A DNA stretch of 64,000 nucleotides from Pseudonocardia sp. N23 (GTDB taxonomy: Bacteria; Actinomycetota; Actinomycetes; Mycobacteriales; Pseudonocardiaceae): contig NZ_BEGX01000052.1 of NCBI RefSeq assembly GCF_002583555.1, forward strand, positions 328,068 through 392,067. The letters are read 5' to 3'. A program made the translations under genes and the position numbers. Shown piece after piece: positions 45,245-54,206 of this stretch (positions are counted from its first letter, which is position 1; each line of letters begins with the position of its first letter). Under the pieces are notes generated by a model that did no database searches, was not told the DNA's origin, and saw nothing but the letters and a program-made list of their open reading frames with translations.

Positions 45245-48200
45245 TCATCGGAAGTCCCGCGACGGGACGGCGATGGCCAACGCCAACTTCTGCACGCGAT
45301 CGGCCACCAGGTTGAGGACACCCTCGGGGCTGCGTTCCAGCCGCCCGCGCACCAGCAGCGCGCTGCTGCCCAGCGCCACCGACCGGTAGCGGGCCCAGAG
45401 CCCTTCCGAACAGGTCACGTTGAGCATGCCGGTCTCGTCCTCGAGGTTGATGAACGTGACCCCGCCCGCGGTGGCCGGCCGTTGCCGGTGCGTCACCAGG
45501 CCGCCGACCAGCACCCGGGGAGGGCGCACGTCGGGGTCGTAGGGGTCGAGGGTCTCGACGACCGCGTCGCCCCCCTCCGAACCGCCCAGCCCTCCCCTGC
45601 CGGTGCGGCGCGCGGTCCCGGCCATGGCCCGCCTCCCCACCTCGTCGAGCATGTCGATACGCACCGCGCCCAGACCGTCGAGCGTCGGGCGCAGGTGCTC
45701 GATCGGATGGCTGTCGGGCGAGACGCCCGTGGCCCACACGTCGGAGACGGTGAGCTCGACGTCGGTCATCCCCGGCAGGGCGGGCGCCTCCATCCCGACA
45801 GCGGCCCCCGGCAGGTGCTCCGGCCGGACCGCCGCGACCACCCCCGCCGCCCACAGCGCCGACCGGCGGTCGATCCCGAAGCAGCCGAACGCCCCGGCCG
45901 TGGCCAGCGCCTCGGCCTGCGGCGCGGTCAGCCGCACCCGGCGGGCCAGGTCGGCCAGGTCGCGGTAGCGCCCGTTGCGGACGCGGTCGGCCTCGATCTC
46001 CTCGGCCTTGTCGATCCCGACGCTGCGTACCTCGCCCATCCCGAGCCGGATCGCCACCCCGCCCTCGCTGCGCGGCTCCTGTTCCAGCGTCGCCTCCGCG
46101 CCGCCCTCGCAGACATCGGGACCACGGACGAGGACCCCGTGCCTGCGCGCGTCGGCCACCAGCGACTGCGGGGAGTAGAACCCCATCGGCTGGGAGTTCA
46201 GCAGAGCCGCGCAGAACGCCGCGGGGTGGTATCTCTTGAACCAGGCGCTCTGGTAGACCAGCGACGCGAAGCTGATCGAGTGGCTCTCGGGGAAACCGAA
46301 GTTCGCGAAGGCCAGCATCTTGGTGAAGATGCCGTCGGCCACCTCGCCGGTGATCCCGTTGGCGGCCATGCCGTCGAAGAAGCGGCCGCGCAGCCGCTCC
46401 ATCTTCTCGGTGGAACGCTTGGAGCCCATGGCACGGCGCAGCTCGTCGGCGTCGGCCGCGGAGAACCCCGCCACGTCGACCGCGACCTGCATGAGCTGCT
46501 CCTGGAACAGCGGCACCCCGAGGGTCTTCTGGAGTGCGCCCGCGAGCAACGGGTGCTCGTGCTGCCAGGTCTCCAGGCCGCGGCGGCGGCGGATGTAGGG
46601 GTGCACCGAGCCGCCCTGGATGGGACCCGGCCGGATCAGCGCCACCTCGACGACGAGATCGTAGAAGCGCTCGGGCTTCAGCCGCGGCAGCGTGGCCATC
46701 TGCGCACGCGACTCCACCTGGAACACCCCGACCGAGTCGGCGCGCTGCAGCATCGCGTAGACCTCGGGATCGACCGGTTGCAGCTCGTGCAGCTCGATCC
46801 GCCTGCCGTGGTGCTCGGCGACCAGGTCGATCATGATGTGCAGGGCCGTGAGCATCCCCAGGCCGAGCAGGTCGAACTTCACCAGGCCCGCCGCCGCACA
46901 GTCGTCCTTGTCCCACTGCACGACCGAGCGGTCCGCCATCCGCGCCCACTCGACGGGGACGACCTCCGACACCGGCCGGTCGCAGATGACCATGCCCCCG
47001 GAGTGGATGCCCAGGTGCCTGGGGAACCCGAGCAGCTGCTCGGCGAGCGCGAGCACCGCGGGCGGCATGCCCTCGGGCGCGGGTGGGCCGTCGGGACCGC
47101 CGATGCCGTGCCAACGCTCGATCTGCGTGCTCCACGCGTCCTGCTGGCCGGGCGAGAAGCCCAGCGCCTTCGCCATGTCGCGCACCGCGGACCGCGGCCG
47201 GTAGGTGATGACGTTGGCGACCTGCGCGGCACAGCCCCGGCCGTAGCGTCCGTAGACGTACTGGATGACCTCCTCGCGGCGGCCCGACTCGATGTCGAGG
47301 TCGATGTCGGGGTAGCCGTCGCGGGCCGGGGAGAGGAACCGCTCGAACAGCAGCCCGCTGGCCACCGCGTCGACGTTGGTGATGCCCAGGGCGAAGCAGA
47401 CCGCGGAGTTGGCCGCCGATCCCCGCCCCTGGCACAGGATGTCGTTGTCCCGGCAGAACTCGACGATGTCGTGGACGATCAGGAAGTACCCCGGGAAGTT
47501 CTTCTCGACGATGATCGTCATCTCGTGCTGGATCATCTCGGCGGCCTCGGGGTTCTCCGCCTGGCTCCCGTAGCGGCGCATCGCCCCGATGTGCACCCGC
47601 TCCCGGAGCAGGGACGCCTCGTCGTGCCCCTCGGGGACCTCGAACGGGGGCAGGTCGGGCGCGACGAGATCGAGGGTGAAGGCGCACTCCCCACCCATTG
47701 CCGCGGCCCGGCCCACCGCCCCCGGGTACCGGGACTCGAAACGCGCTGCCATCTCCGCCCCGGAACGCAGGTGCGCCGTGGCCGCGGGCGGGAGCCAGCC
47801 GTCGGCCTCGTCGAGGCTGCGCCGCGCCCGGACCGCCGCCAGTGCCCCGGCCAGCGGGTACCGGCCCGGCGTGGCGTAGTGGGCCGCGGTGGTGGCCACC
47901 GTGGGCAGGCCGGCGTCGGCCGCGAGGGCGGCCAGCGCGTCGTTGCGTTCGGTGTCACCCGGCAGCCCGTGCTGTGTGAGCTCGACCACGACGTGCTCCC
48001 GGCCGAACCGGTCGACCAGCCAGGTCAGCGCCTCCACGGCCGCCGCGGGCCCGCCCGACCGCAACGCCCGGCGGACCGCGCCCTTCCGGCACCCGGTGAG
48101 CGCGACGACCCGCCCGGCCGTCTCCCCCACGACGTGGTCCAGGTCGTACACCGGGCGGCCCTTCTCCTCGCCCTCGATCTGAGCCTTGCTGATGACCCGG

Positions 48201-48682
48201 CACAGCGCGCGGTAGCCCTCCGGGTCGCGGGCCAGCAGCAACAGGTGGCTGCCCTCGGGATCGGGCACCCCGTTCTGCGGCGCGGACAGGCCCAGGCTCA
48301 GCTCGGCCCCGAAGACCGTGGCCACCCCCAGCTCCGCCGCCGCCTCGGCGAACCGGACCACCCCGTACATCCCGTCGTGGTCGGTGAGCGCGACCGCGCC
48401 GAGCCCCAGCCGGGCGGCCTCCTCGACCAGCTCCTCGGGATGGCTCGCACCGTCGAGGAAGCTGAAGTTCGAATGGCAGTGCAGCTCGGCGTAGGGCACC
48501 CGCCCGCCCCCACCGTCCGCCAACGGCGGGGCCCGGTAGGGCTCACGCTTGCGTGACCAGGCAGGACTGTCACCCCCGTCGCCTTCGGGGGGACCGCCGG
48601 TGAGGCTCGCGCCGTCACGCGGCCGGCCGGAGAGCACCGACTCCAGCTCGGCCCAGCTGACGTCCGGATTGTTGAAACCCAC
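45245..48682 (-). CDS. dnaE2: Error-prone DNA polymerase III alpha (DnaE2)
   Basis: A 1145-residue C-family polymerase for damage-induced mutagenesis. The PHP domain begins at about residue 64 (YAELHCHSNFSFLDGAS). The palm has the catalytic acids in PDIDLDIE (458-465). An OB-fold (LVGGLVTHRQRPATAGGVTF) lies near the C-terminus, but the tau-binding tail of replicative DnaE1 is missing, and the length fits DnaE2. GTG 48682 starts 14 nt from a perfect LexA box (48696-48711), so it is SOS-controlled. It works with the ImuA' and ImuB products encoded 3-6 kb away in the window. Confidence 0.96.
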   Translation of the reverse strand: MGFNNPDVSWAELESVLSGRPRDGASLTGGPPEGDGGDSPAWSRKREPYRAPPLADGGGGRVPYAELHCHSNFSFLDGASHPEELVEEAARLGLGAVALTDHDGMYGVVRFAEAAAELGVATVFGAELSLGLSAPQNGVPDPEGSHLLLLARDPEGYRALCRVISKAQIEGEEKGRPVYDLDHVVGETAGRVVALTGCRKGAVRRALRSGGPAAAVEALTWLVDRFGREHVVVELTQHGLPGDTERNDALAALAADAGLPTVATTAAHYATPGRYPLAGALAAVRARRSLDEADGWLPPAATAHLRSGAEMAARFESRYPGAVGRAAAMGGECAFTLDLVAPDLPPFEVPEGHDEASLLRERVHIGAMRRYGSQAENPEAAEMIQHEMTIIVEKNFPGYFLIVHDIVEFCRDNDILCQGRGSAANSAVCFALGITNVDAVASGLLFERFLSPARDGYPDIDLDIESGRREEVIQYVYGRYGRGCAAQVANVITYRPRSAVRDMAKALGFSPGQQDAWSTQIERWHGIGGPDGPPAPEGMPPAVLALAEQLLGFPRHLGIHSGGMVICDRPVSEVVPVEWARMADRSVVQWDKDDCAAAGLVKFDLLGLGMLTALHIMIDLVAEHHGRRIELHELQPVDPEVYAMLQRADSVGVFQVESRAQMATLPRLKPERFYDLVVEVALIRPGPIQGGSVHPYIRRRRGLETWQHEHPLLAGALQKTLGVPLFQEQLMQVAVDVAGFSAADADELRRAMGSKRSTEKMERLRGRFFDGMAANGITGEVADGIFTKMLAFANFGFPESHSISFASLVYQSAWFKRYHPAAFCAALLNSQPMGFYSPQSLVADARRHGVLVRGPDVCEGGAEATLEQEPRSEGGVAIRLGMGEVRSVGIDKAEEIEADRVRNGRYRDLADLARRVRLTAPQAEALATAGAFGCFGIDRRSALWAAGVVAAVRPEHLPGAAVGMEAPALPGMTDVELTVSDVWATGVSPDSHPIEHLRPTLDGLGAVRIDMLDEVGRRAMAGTARRTGRGGLGGSEGGDAVVETLDPYDPDVRPPRVLVGGLVTHRQRPATAGGVTFINLEDETGMLNVTCSEGLWARYRSVALGSSALLVRGRLERSPEGVLNLVADRVQKLALAIAVPSRDFR

Positions 48683-48691
48683 GCGCCGAGT

Positions 48692-48874
48692 CTACTCGAA
48701 CACCTGTTCGATCAGGTCGGGTCGGGTCGTCCACAGGGTCACGCGGACCCGCCGCGACGGTGCCGCCGGCGCGGCGAGCCGCTGCGCCGCGACGTCGTGG
48801 TCGCGCTCGGTCCGCCGCGCGACGGCGAGTCCGCAGCCGATCATGAGCACCACGCAGACAGCATGAACGTCCAT
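48692..48874 (-). CDS. Possible 60-residue membrane peptide upstream of dnaE2
   Basis: From ATG 48874 the frame gives MDVHAVCVVLMIGCGLAVARRTERD followed in pieces by an Arg/Ala-rich part, ending LIEQVFE. It has one hydrophobic segment (about residues 4-18) and then a basic tail. The stop is 9 nt before the dnaE2 GTG, on the same strand. Codons end almost all in G or C, like real genes here. The last codons contain the dnaE2 LexA box itself. It might be a short SOS-linked membrane peptide or fortuitous. A similar small SOS-induced membrane gene (Rv3395A) lies by imuA' in M. tuberculosis; equivalence is not shown. Confidence 0.4.
   Translation of the reverse strand: MDVHAVCVVLMIGCGLAVARRTERDHDVAAQRLAAPAAPSRRVRVTLWTTRPDLIEQVFE
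48696..48711. promoter_or_regulatory. LexA (SOS) box of dnaE2
   Basis: TCGAACACCTGTTCGA is a perfect TCGAAC-N4-GTTCGA palindrome ending 14 nt before the dnaE2 start. It matches the known actinobacterial LexA consensus. Confidence 0.93.
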
Positions 48875-49060
48875 CCGCGCCGGAACGCCGTGACCGTGGT
48901 CGGCAACATCCGCGCCGACCGCATCGGCCTCGTCGTCGAGGGCCTTCACGGGCAGCGCTCAGGATCCGCGCCGCGCCCGGCTCGGCGAAGCCGCAGTCGG
49001 CATTCAGCCGCGGTCCGGGCGCTCAGCCGCAGGTCCAGGACTCGACCACCGATCCCGGAC

Positions 49061-49408
49061 TCAGGCGTGGGTCCGGGTGGGAAGGTGCTCGTCGAGCATC
49101 GCATCGAGCACCGACTTCGCCCGCGCGCCGACCACCCGCGTCACCCGCTCACCGCCGATGTAGAGGTCGAGTGTCGGCATCGCCATGACACCGGTGTCCC
49201 GGCAGACCCGCGAGTTGGCGTCGGCATCGACCGACACGACCCGCAGCCGTCCCTCCCGCTCCCGCCCGATCTGCGCGAGCACCGGGGCGACCATCCTGCA
49301 GGGCGGGCACCAGGCGGCCCAGAAGTCGACGAGCACCGGCACATCGGACCCGAGCACCTCCGTCGCGAAGGTGGCGTCGGTGACGGCGGGCAGGTCGGGT
49401 GCGGACAT
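49061..49408 (-). CDS. Thioredoxin with WCPPC active site
   Basis: A 115-residue thioredoxin fold. The active site is WCPPC (Cys34, Cys37), not the usual WCGPC. The cis-Pro loop is MPTL (Pro78). The Pro in the active site tends to change redox potential, so this is likely a specialised thioredoxin, with the WCPPC form common in some trx-like reductants. ATG 49408 follows GGGAGGAAC. It lies 59 bp downstream of the MerR gene on the same strand, so it is probably co-transcribed with or controlled by that regulator. Confidence 0.92.
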   Translation of the reverse strand: MSAPDLPAVTDATFATEVLGSDVPVLVDFWAAWCPPCRMVAPVLAQIGREREGRLRVVSVDADANSRVCRDTGVMAMPTLDLYIGGERVTRVVGARAKSVLDAMLDEHLPTRTHA

Positions 49409-49467
49409 GGTTCCTCCCGGGAACGTCGTGCGGGTGAGATGGATGGACCGCGGGACGCGGCGACGCG

Positions 49468-49848
49468 CTACGGCTCGATGCCGGAGAACTGACAGCGGGC
49501 GCGCGAGGCCTCGGTGAGCTGGCGGGCGAGCTCGCCGCGGACCTCCTGCAGGCGGTCGACGTAGTCGTCGACCTCGGCGATCTTGCGGCGCAGCACGGCC
49601 AGCGAGTCGGGGCAGCTCGCCGCCCGCTCGTGGCCCGACCGCAGGCACTCGACGAACGGCCGTGTGTCCTCCAACGCGAACCCGAGCGCCACGAGCATGC
49701 GGATCTCGCGGACCGCACGAAGGTCGGCGTCGTCGTAGACGCGGTACCCGTTCGCGCTGCGGCGCCCGGTGAGCAGGCCGAGTGCGCCGTAGTGCCGCAA
49801 CGTCCGCGTGCTCACGTCCGTGAGTTGCGCCAGCTCACCGATCCGCAT
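49468..49848 (-). CDS. MerR family regulator, possibly redox-responsive
   Basis: A 126-residue MerR protein with N-terminal winged HTH (MRIGELAQLTDVSTRTLRHY, then GYRVYDDADL), a dimer helix and a short effector part. Three Cys lie in the C-terminal half: Cys68 (VECLRSG), Cys79 (AASCPDS) and Cys119 (ARCQFSG). Such a set could ligate a metal or sense redox, which fits the thioredoxin gene that follows. The dyad at 49883-49898 is 35 bp upstream. The ligand is not determined; generic drug sensing remains possible. Confidence 0.88.
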   Translation of the reverse strand: MRIGELAQLTDVSTRTLRHYGALGLLTGRRSANGYRVYDDADLRAVREIRMLVALGFALEDTRPFVECLRSGHERAASCPDSLAVLRRKIAEVDDYVDRLQEVRGELARQLTEASRARCQFSGIEP

Positions 49849-49882
49849 CGCCGCCCCCTCAGGTCGAGGTCGACGCTAGACC

Positions 49883-49898
49883 TTGACACCGACGTCAA
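49883..49898. promoter_or_regulatory. MerR-type dyad upstream of merR-trx
   Basis: TTGACACCGACGTCAA contains TTGAC and GTCAA arms around a 6-bp centre, extending to CCTTGAC on one side. MerR operators often include such CTTGAC dyads between -35 and -10. Confidence 0.4.
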
Positions 49899-49956
49899 CG
49901 CCAGCCCGAGCGACCGCGCCCGCCGACGATCCCTCCCGAGGACCCCGCTCACCGCC

Positions 49957-50190
49957 CGAACGTGTCTCCAGCGCACCCCACCGGCTCACGTGACACGCTC
50001 GACGTCCGAGCCCGCCGCCGGCGTGTTCTCTGCGCGCCCGCACGACCGTGACGACACGCTGAACGGCGTGGCTCCGGACCCGCCGGGCCGGCCGGCCGAG
50101 CCCGAACGTGTCGTCAGCGCAGGCGTCCGCACCGCACGACACGCTCGACGATCCGGTCGACGCCGCCGCCCGTCGCACCGAGCGTGTCAC
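49957..50190. repeat. Array of 45-bp palindromic repeats in intergenic DNA
   Basis: Unit 1 (49957-50001): CGAACGTGTC ... GACACGCTCG. Unit 2 (about 50020-50060): a diverged copy GGCGTGT ... ACACGCT. Unit 3 (50103-50147): a 12-bp stem CGAACGTGTCGT/ACGACACGCTCG. Unit 4 (from 50179): the left arm CGAGCGTGTCAC only. After each left arm the loop begins CAGCGCA or a near match. The units lie 46-83 bp apart in the 414-bp merR-lldD gap. No coding frame is supported. This is a clustered, diverging palindromic element. Confidence 0.75.
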
Positions 50191-50262
50191 CGGCGCACCC
50201 GGATCACTCTCACGGCACGGCGGGACGCGACCCCCACGACGGCGCCGGTCGGGAGCGGCGGG

Positions 50263-51489
50263 TCAGCGTCGGGTGTCGACCAGAGAAGCGTCGATGTCGG
50301 CGACGGAGGCGGCACCGAGCTGCGACATCACCCGCACGACCTCGTTGCGCAGCAGCTCAAGCACCCGGTCGACGCCGGCCTCGCCCGCGGCGGCGAGCGC
50401 GAACATGTAAGGGCGGCCGACGAGCACGGCCTGGGCGCCGAGCGCGACGGCCTTGACGACGTCGGAGCCCCGGCGGACCCCGCTGTCGAGGAACACCTCG
50501 GCCCGGCCGGCGGCGGCGTCGACGACCTCGCCGAGGACGTCGATCGTCGCGGGTGCGCCGTCCATGTTCCGGCCGCCGTGGTTGGAGACGACGATGCCGT
50601 CGACACCCAGGTCGACCAGCATGGGGACCTCGTCCCCGCGCAGGACGCCCTTGACGACGAGGGGGCCGTCCCAGCGCTCCCGCAGCCAGCGGATGTCCTC
50701 CGGCGTCACCGACTTCACGTGGCTGATGGCGTCGGCCAGGTTGTCGTAGGCGCGCTTCGCGGCCATGACGTCGACGGCGGGCCCGGCGCTCTCGCCCGGG
50801 GCCGGTGCCGGTGCGCCGGCGCCACGGCCCGCGAGCGGGTTGAGCTTGGCGGCGACCCGGCCGAGCCCGGCGCTGCCGAGGAGGTAGTCACGCGCCCAGA
50901 GCGGCCGGGAGGCCCCGGCGAGCACGAGCTGCGGGGTGATCTTGAGAGGGATGCCGACGCGGTTGCGCAGGTCCTTCTCGCGGTACGGCTTGATCGCACT
51001 GTCCAGCGTTACGCACAGGACGCGGTAGCCGGCGCCCTCGACGCGGTCGATCAGCTCGACGTTCGCCCGGTGTTCGGGCTTCATGTACAGCTGGTACCAG
51101 AGCGGGCCGGTGGCCGAGCGGGCGATGACCTCGGGCTTCTCGCTGGCCCCGCCGGCGACGGCGAACGCCGTGCCCAGCCGGCCGGCGGCGCGCGCGACGG
51201 CGGGCTCGGAGTCGCTGTGGCACATGCGCGCGGAGCTGCACGGGGCGAGCATGAACGGCACCGACACCTGGTCGCCCAGGATCGTCGTGGCGGTGTCGAC
51301 CTTCGTGACGTCGGCCAGCGCACGGGGGCGCAGGGCGATCCGGTCGAGCGACTCCCGGTTGCGGCGCAACGTGACCTCGTCGCCCGCGCCGCCGTCGACG
51401 ATGTCGAACACGGCCCGTGGCAGGCGCCGACGCGCGAGGCTGCGCATGTCCTCGACGTTGTGGACCTGCGCGAGTCTTCCGGACCTCAT
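50263..51489 (-). CDS. lldD: FMN-dependent L-lactate / alpha-hydroxy-acid dehydrogenase
   Basis: A 408-residue TIM-barrel flavoenzyme. Motifs are FDIVDGGAGDEVTLRRN, FMLAPCSSARM (flavin-binding PxG region variant), LYMKPEHR, VTLDSAIKPYREKDLRN, VKGVL (Lys), VDGIVVSNHGGRNMD with the catalytic His, and DSGVRRGSDVVKAVALGA for FMN phosphate. It would oxidise L-lactate or another alpha-hydroxy acid to the keto acid and feed electrons to the respiratory chain. ATG 51489 follows GGAGGAG. The loop around residues 240-270 (GRGAGAPAPAPGESAG) is longer than in short homologues. The lactate substrate is likely but not proven. Confidence 0.87.
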   Translation of the reverse strand: MRSGRLAQVHNVEDMRSLARRRLPRAVFDIVDGGAGDEVTLRRNRESLDRIALRPRALADVTKVDTATTILGDQVSVPFMLAPCSSARMCHSDSEPAVARAAGRLGTAFAVAGGASEKPEVIARSATGPLWYQLYMKPEHRANVELIDRVEGAGYRVLCVTLDSAIKPYREKDLRNRVGIPLKITPQLVLAGASRPLWARDYLLGSAGLGRVAAKLNPLAGRGAGAPAPAPGESAGPAVDVMAAKRAYDNLADAISHVKSVTPEDIRWLRERWDGPLVVKGVLRGDEVPMLVDLGVDGIVVSNHGGRNMDGAPATIDVLGEVVDAAAGRAEVFLDSGVRRGSDVVKAVALGAQAVLVGRPYMFALAAAGEAGVDRVLELLRNEVVRVMSQLGAASVADIDASLVDTRR

Positions 51490-51602
51490 GACGACTCCTC
51501 CCGGACCGGCCGTGATCCGGGTCAACGTACTTTCGTCCTGTAGCTGATGAACGTCCGGGGTCCGCGGCGACGGCTCCGTACGGTACGGAACGGACAGGCC
51601 GC

Positions 51603-53429
51603 TCAGTCGTAGACGGCGGCGAGCCACCACCTGCCCCGGGCGGCCACCAGGAGCACGGCGACGCCGTCGTCGAGCACGACCTGCAGGCGTGCCGTGCTCA
51701 CCGCTCCGGGCACCCACCAGCGTTGTTGCACCGGCCACGGCCCCGCCCAGCCGACGACCGCACCCGACGGTCCGCCGGAGGTGTCGAGCCGGGCGGGGAC
51801 GGCGTCGAGCAGGTCGGCCGCGCGGAGCCCGACGGGCGCGCCCGCGGCGTCGAGCAGGACGGCGTGCCGCGGTTCCGGCAGGACCGACGCGGGCGACGGC
51901 GCGGGGAGCCGTCCGGGCCAGACGGGGGCCGGCGACAGCAGCCCGGGGCGGGCGGCGCGGACCGGTTTGGTGCGGCGGGTCCCGCGCCGGGCGTTGCGGC
52001 GCATGGGTCCGGCGGGCGAGAGCGGTGGCTGGACCCCGGGGCCCGGCTCGCGCGAGCGCCCCGGACCCGCGCTTCCCGTGCGACCCGGCCGGGCGGCGGG
52101 GCCGCCGCCCGGTTCGGACGGCCCCGGCTCCGCGGCCGGCGGCTCTCCCGACATCGGACCGGCCCGGTCGTCGGAGACGCCGTCGAGCGTCGCGCGGGCA
52201 TCGCCCCAGGAGACGAGCCGGACCCGCTCGGCCGGGTCACGGCCGCCGGTGAGCACCGCGGTGACGACCCCGCCCGGCCCCAGCAGCGCCTGCACCCGGA
52301 CGAGCGCGCGGCCTGCCCGCTCGTCGGCCACCCCGACCTCCCCCCACAGCCCGAGCTGCAGCGCACCTGCGGTGACCGTCTCCTCCGGGGTCAGCCGCAT
52401 CCGCACGACGGCGCCCGACCCGCCGCGGGTGAGCCACGCATCGAGCTGCCAGCGCACCCGGTCGACCGTGCCCGACGGGGTGAGCGGCTCGGCGCAGCGC
52501 CAGATCCGCAGCAGCTCCTCCCCCTGTTCCGTGGTGGCCGCGACGCCCAGCCGGGTACAGGACAGCCCGTGCCCGGCGAGCACCCGGTGCAGCCGTTCGG
52601 CGAGACCGCGGGCGGCGAACGCGGCGGCGTCGACCCGGTCGACCGGCGGGTCGAGCTCCAGCTCCACCGCCAGCTCCTCCGGCGGGCACCGCCGCACCGG
52701 AGGCCTCGGGTCGAGCCCGCGCGCCAGCCGGTGGGCGAGGACGGCATCGGCGCCGAACCGGGACGCGACGTCGGCCGCGTCGAGCGACCCGAACGCGCCC
52801 AGGCTGCGCAGCCCCAGCCGGCGCAGCAGCCCGACCAGTTCGGACCGGTCGACCTCCGGCTCGCGGTCGAGCTCGACGACGTCCATCGCGGCGAGGAACG
52901 CCGGCGTGGCCCCGGCCTCGACGGCGACCCCGCGGCGGGCGGCGAGCACCGCGGCGAAGAGCCCGTCGGCCACCCCGACCTGGCACTCGACGCCGGTGCG
53001 CGCCGCGACCCGGTCGACCAGCCGCTCCGCGGCCCCGAGCTCCCCACCGAAGAACCCGGCGGGCCCGCGGGCGGGGAGCGCCACCAGCCCCGGCCGGACG
53101 ACCTCCACCCCCGGCGCCAGCTCCTCCACCGCGACGACGACGGGCTCGAAGAGCCTGGCGTCGCGCTCCGGATCACGCCCCAGCACCGCGAGCTCCGGAC
53201 AGCGCGACTGGGCCTCACGGCGGCGCAGCCCCCGGCGCACGCCGTGGGTCCGGGCGGTGGCCGAGCAGGCCAGCACCCGGTTGCCGACGACCACCGCAGC
53301 GGGCCGGTGCGACGGGACACCTTCGGCGCGGGCGGCGGCGGTGACCGGCCAGTCGGGCGACCAGAGCGCCAGCACCCGCACCGGTTCCTCTCCGCCCGGG
53401 GCGGCACGACACCGGGCGGCGGTGCTCAT
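51603..53429 (-). CDS. imuB: ImuB, inactive Y-family polymerase-like mutasome scaffold
   Basis: A 608-residue DinB-like protein. The polymerase N-terminus reads RVLALWSPDWPVTAA where active Y-family enzymes have a metal-binding DxD-type start, so catalysis is not expected. The thumb and little-finger-like parts are kept (GLLRRLGLRSLGAFG). A beta-clamp-binding motif QLGLWG is at 358-363, matching QLPLWG of M. tuberculosis ImuB. A long Pro/Arg-rich linker (about 400-490) leads to a conserved C-terminal domain (VPGAVSTARLQVVLDDGVAV). It should bridge the clamp, DnaE2 and ImuA'. ATG 53429 overlaps imuA' by 4 bp. Confidence 0.95.
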   Translation of the reverse strand: MSTAARCRAAPGGEEPVRVLALWSPDWPVTAAARAEGVPSHRPAAVVVGNRVLACSATARTHGVRRGLRRREAQSRCPELAVLGRDPERDARLFEPVVVAVEELAPGVEVVRPGLVALPARGPAGFFGGELGAAERLVDRVAARTGVECQVGVADGLFAAVLAARRGVAVEAGATPAFLAAMDVVELDREPEVDRSELVGLLRRLGLRSLGAFGSLDAADVASRFGADAVLAHRLARGLDPRPPVRRCPPEELAVELELDPPVDRVDAAAFAARGLAERLHRVLAGHGLSCTRLGVAATTEQGEELLRIWRCAEPLTPSGTVDRVRWQLDAWLTRGGSGAVVRMRLTPEETVTAGALQLGLWGEVGVADERAGRALVRVQALLGPGGVVTAVLTGGRDPAERVRLVSWGDARATLDGVSDDRAGPMSGEPPAAEPGPSEPGGGPAARPGRTGSAGPGRSREPGPGVQPPLSPAGPMRRNARRGTRRTKPVRAARPGLLSPAPVWPGRLPAPSPASVLPEPRHAVLLDAAGAPVGLRAADLLDAVPARLDTSGGPSGAVVGWAGPWPVQQRWWVPGAVSTARLQVVLDDGVAVLLVAARGRWWLAAVYD

Positions 53430-54187
53430 ACGGCGGCCACCCGCGCCGGGACCGGGGCAGCAGCCAGGTCCGGCCCCGGTACGGCGATCGCCTCGGGCGC
53501 GCCCACCGGCCCGGGCAGCAGCAGCCGGGCCTCGCGCCCGCCCGGGGCGATCCCGCGACCGCGCACCCGCACCCCGGCCCGCCGGGCCCGCAGCCGCCCG
53601 GCACCGCCGCCGACCAGCCCGTCCCAGCGCTGCCGGGTGCAGGTCAGCTCCAGGTCGGCGCCCGGCCACACGCCCAGCGCGATCAGCACCGTGCCACGCT
53701 GCCGCGCCCGCGCGGCCAGCCGTTGCCGGTCGGCCGCACGGACACCCGCCCGTTCGTGACCGGCGAGGGCCACCACGTCGAGCCCATCGACCAGGGCGGC
53801 GACCACCGCGACGAGATCGCGCCCGGGGTCGGGCACGAGTGCCAGCCGGTCGAGCCGGACACCGGCCTCCGCGGCGGCGAGCGCCCCCAGGTCGGGGCGG
53901 CCGACCACCGCGGCCCAGGCCCCCGACGCGGAGGCCTCGACCAGCAGCGCGAACAGCAGGGACGTGGCCCCCGGCGCGGCACCGACCGCCACCGTCGACC
54001 CCCGGCGCAGCCCGCCTGCCGGCAACACCCGGGCCAGCGGCCCGGGTACGGGCAGGACCCGCCCGTCGTCACCCGGGGTGGGCGCGGCCCGGGCCGGGTC
54101 GAGCCGGGCGGGCCGCTCCAGCCGCCGCAGCAGCCCGCGCGCGACCTCGAGCCTGCTCGCCGCGTCGGCCCCCGCGGTCTCCGCCAT
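53426..54187 (-). CDS. imuA': ImuA' mutasome protein (RecA-like fold)
   Basis: A 253-residue RecA-fold protein beginning MAETAGADAASRLEVARGL. The P-loop equivalent is VAVGAAPGATSL, lacking the Lys of a true Walker A, so ATP binding is probably lost as in other ImuA' proteins. ATG 54187 is the start, because upstream frame extension to 54226 (TTG) would run through the LexA box. The stop overlaps imuB (ATGA). Induced by DNA damage, it joins DnaE2 and ImuB in translesion mutagenesis. Confidence 0.93.
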   Translation of the reverse strand: MAETAGADAASRLEVARGLLRRLERPARLDPARAAPTPGDDGRVLPVPGPLARVLPAGGLRRGSTVAVGAAPGATSLLFALLVEASASGAWAAVVGRPDLGALAAAEAGVRLDRLALVPDPGRDLVAVVAALVDGLDVVALAGHERAGVRAADRQRLAARARQRGTVLIALGVWPGADLELTCTRQRWDGLVGGGAGRLRARRAGVRVRGRGIAPGGREARLLLPGPVGAPEAIAVPGPDLAAAPVPARVAAV

Positions 54188-54206
54188 CGCCCACCCCCGC
54201 CATCGT

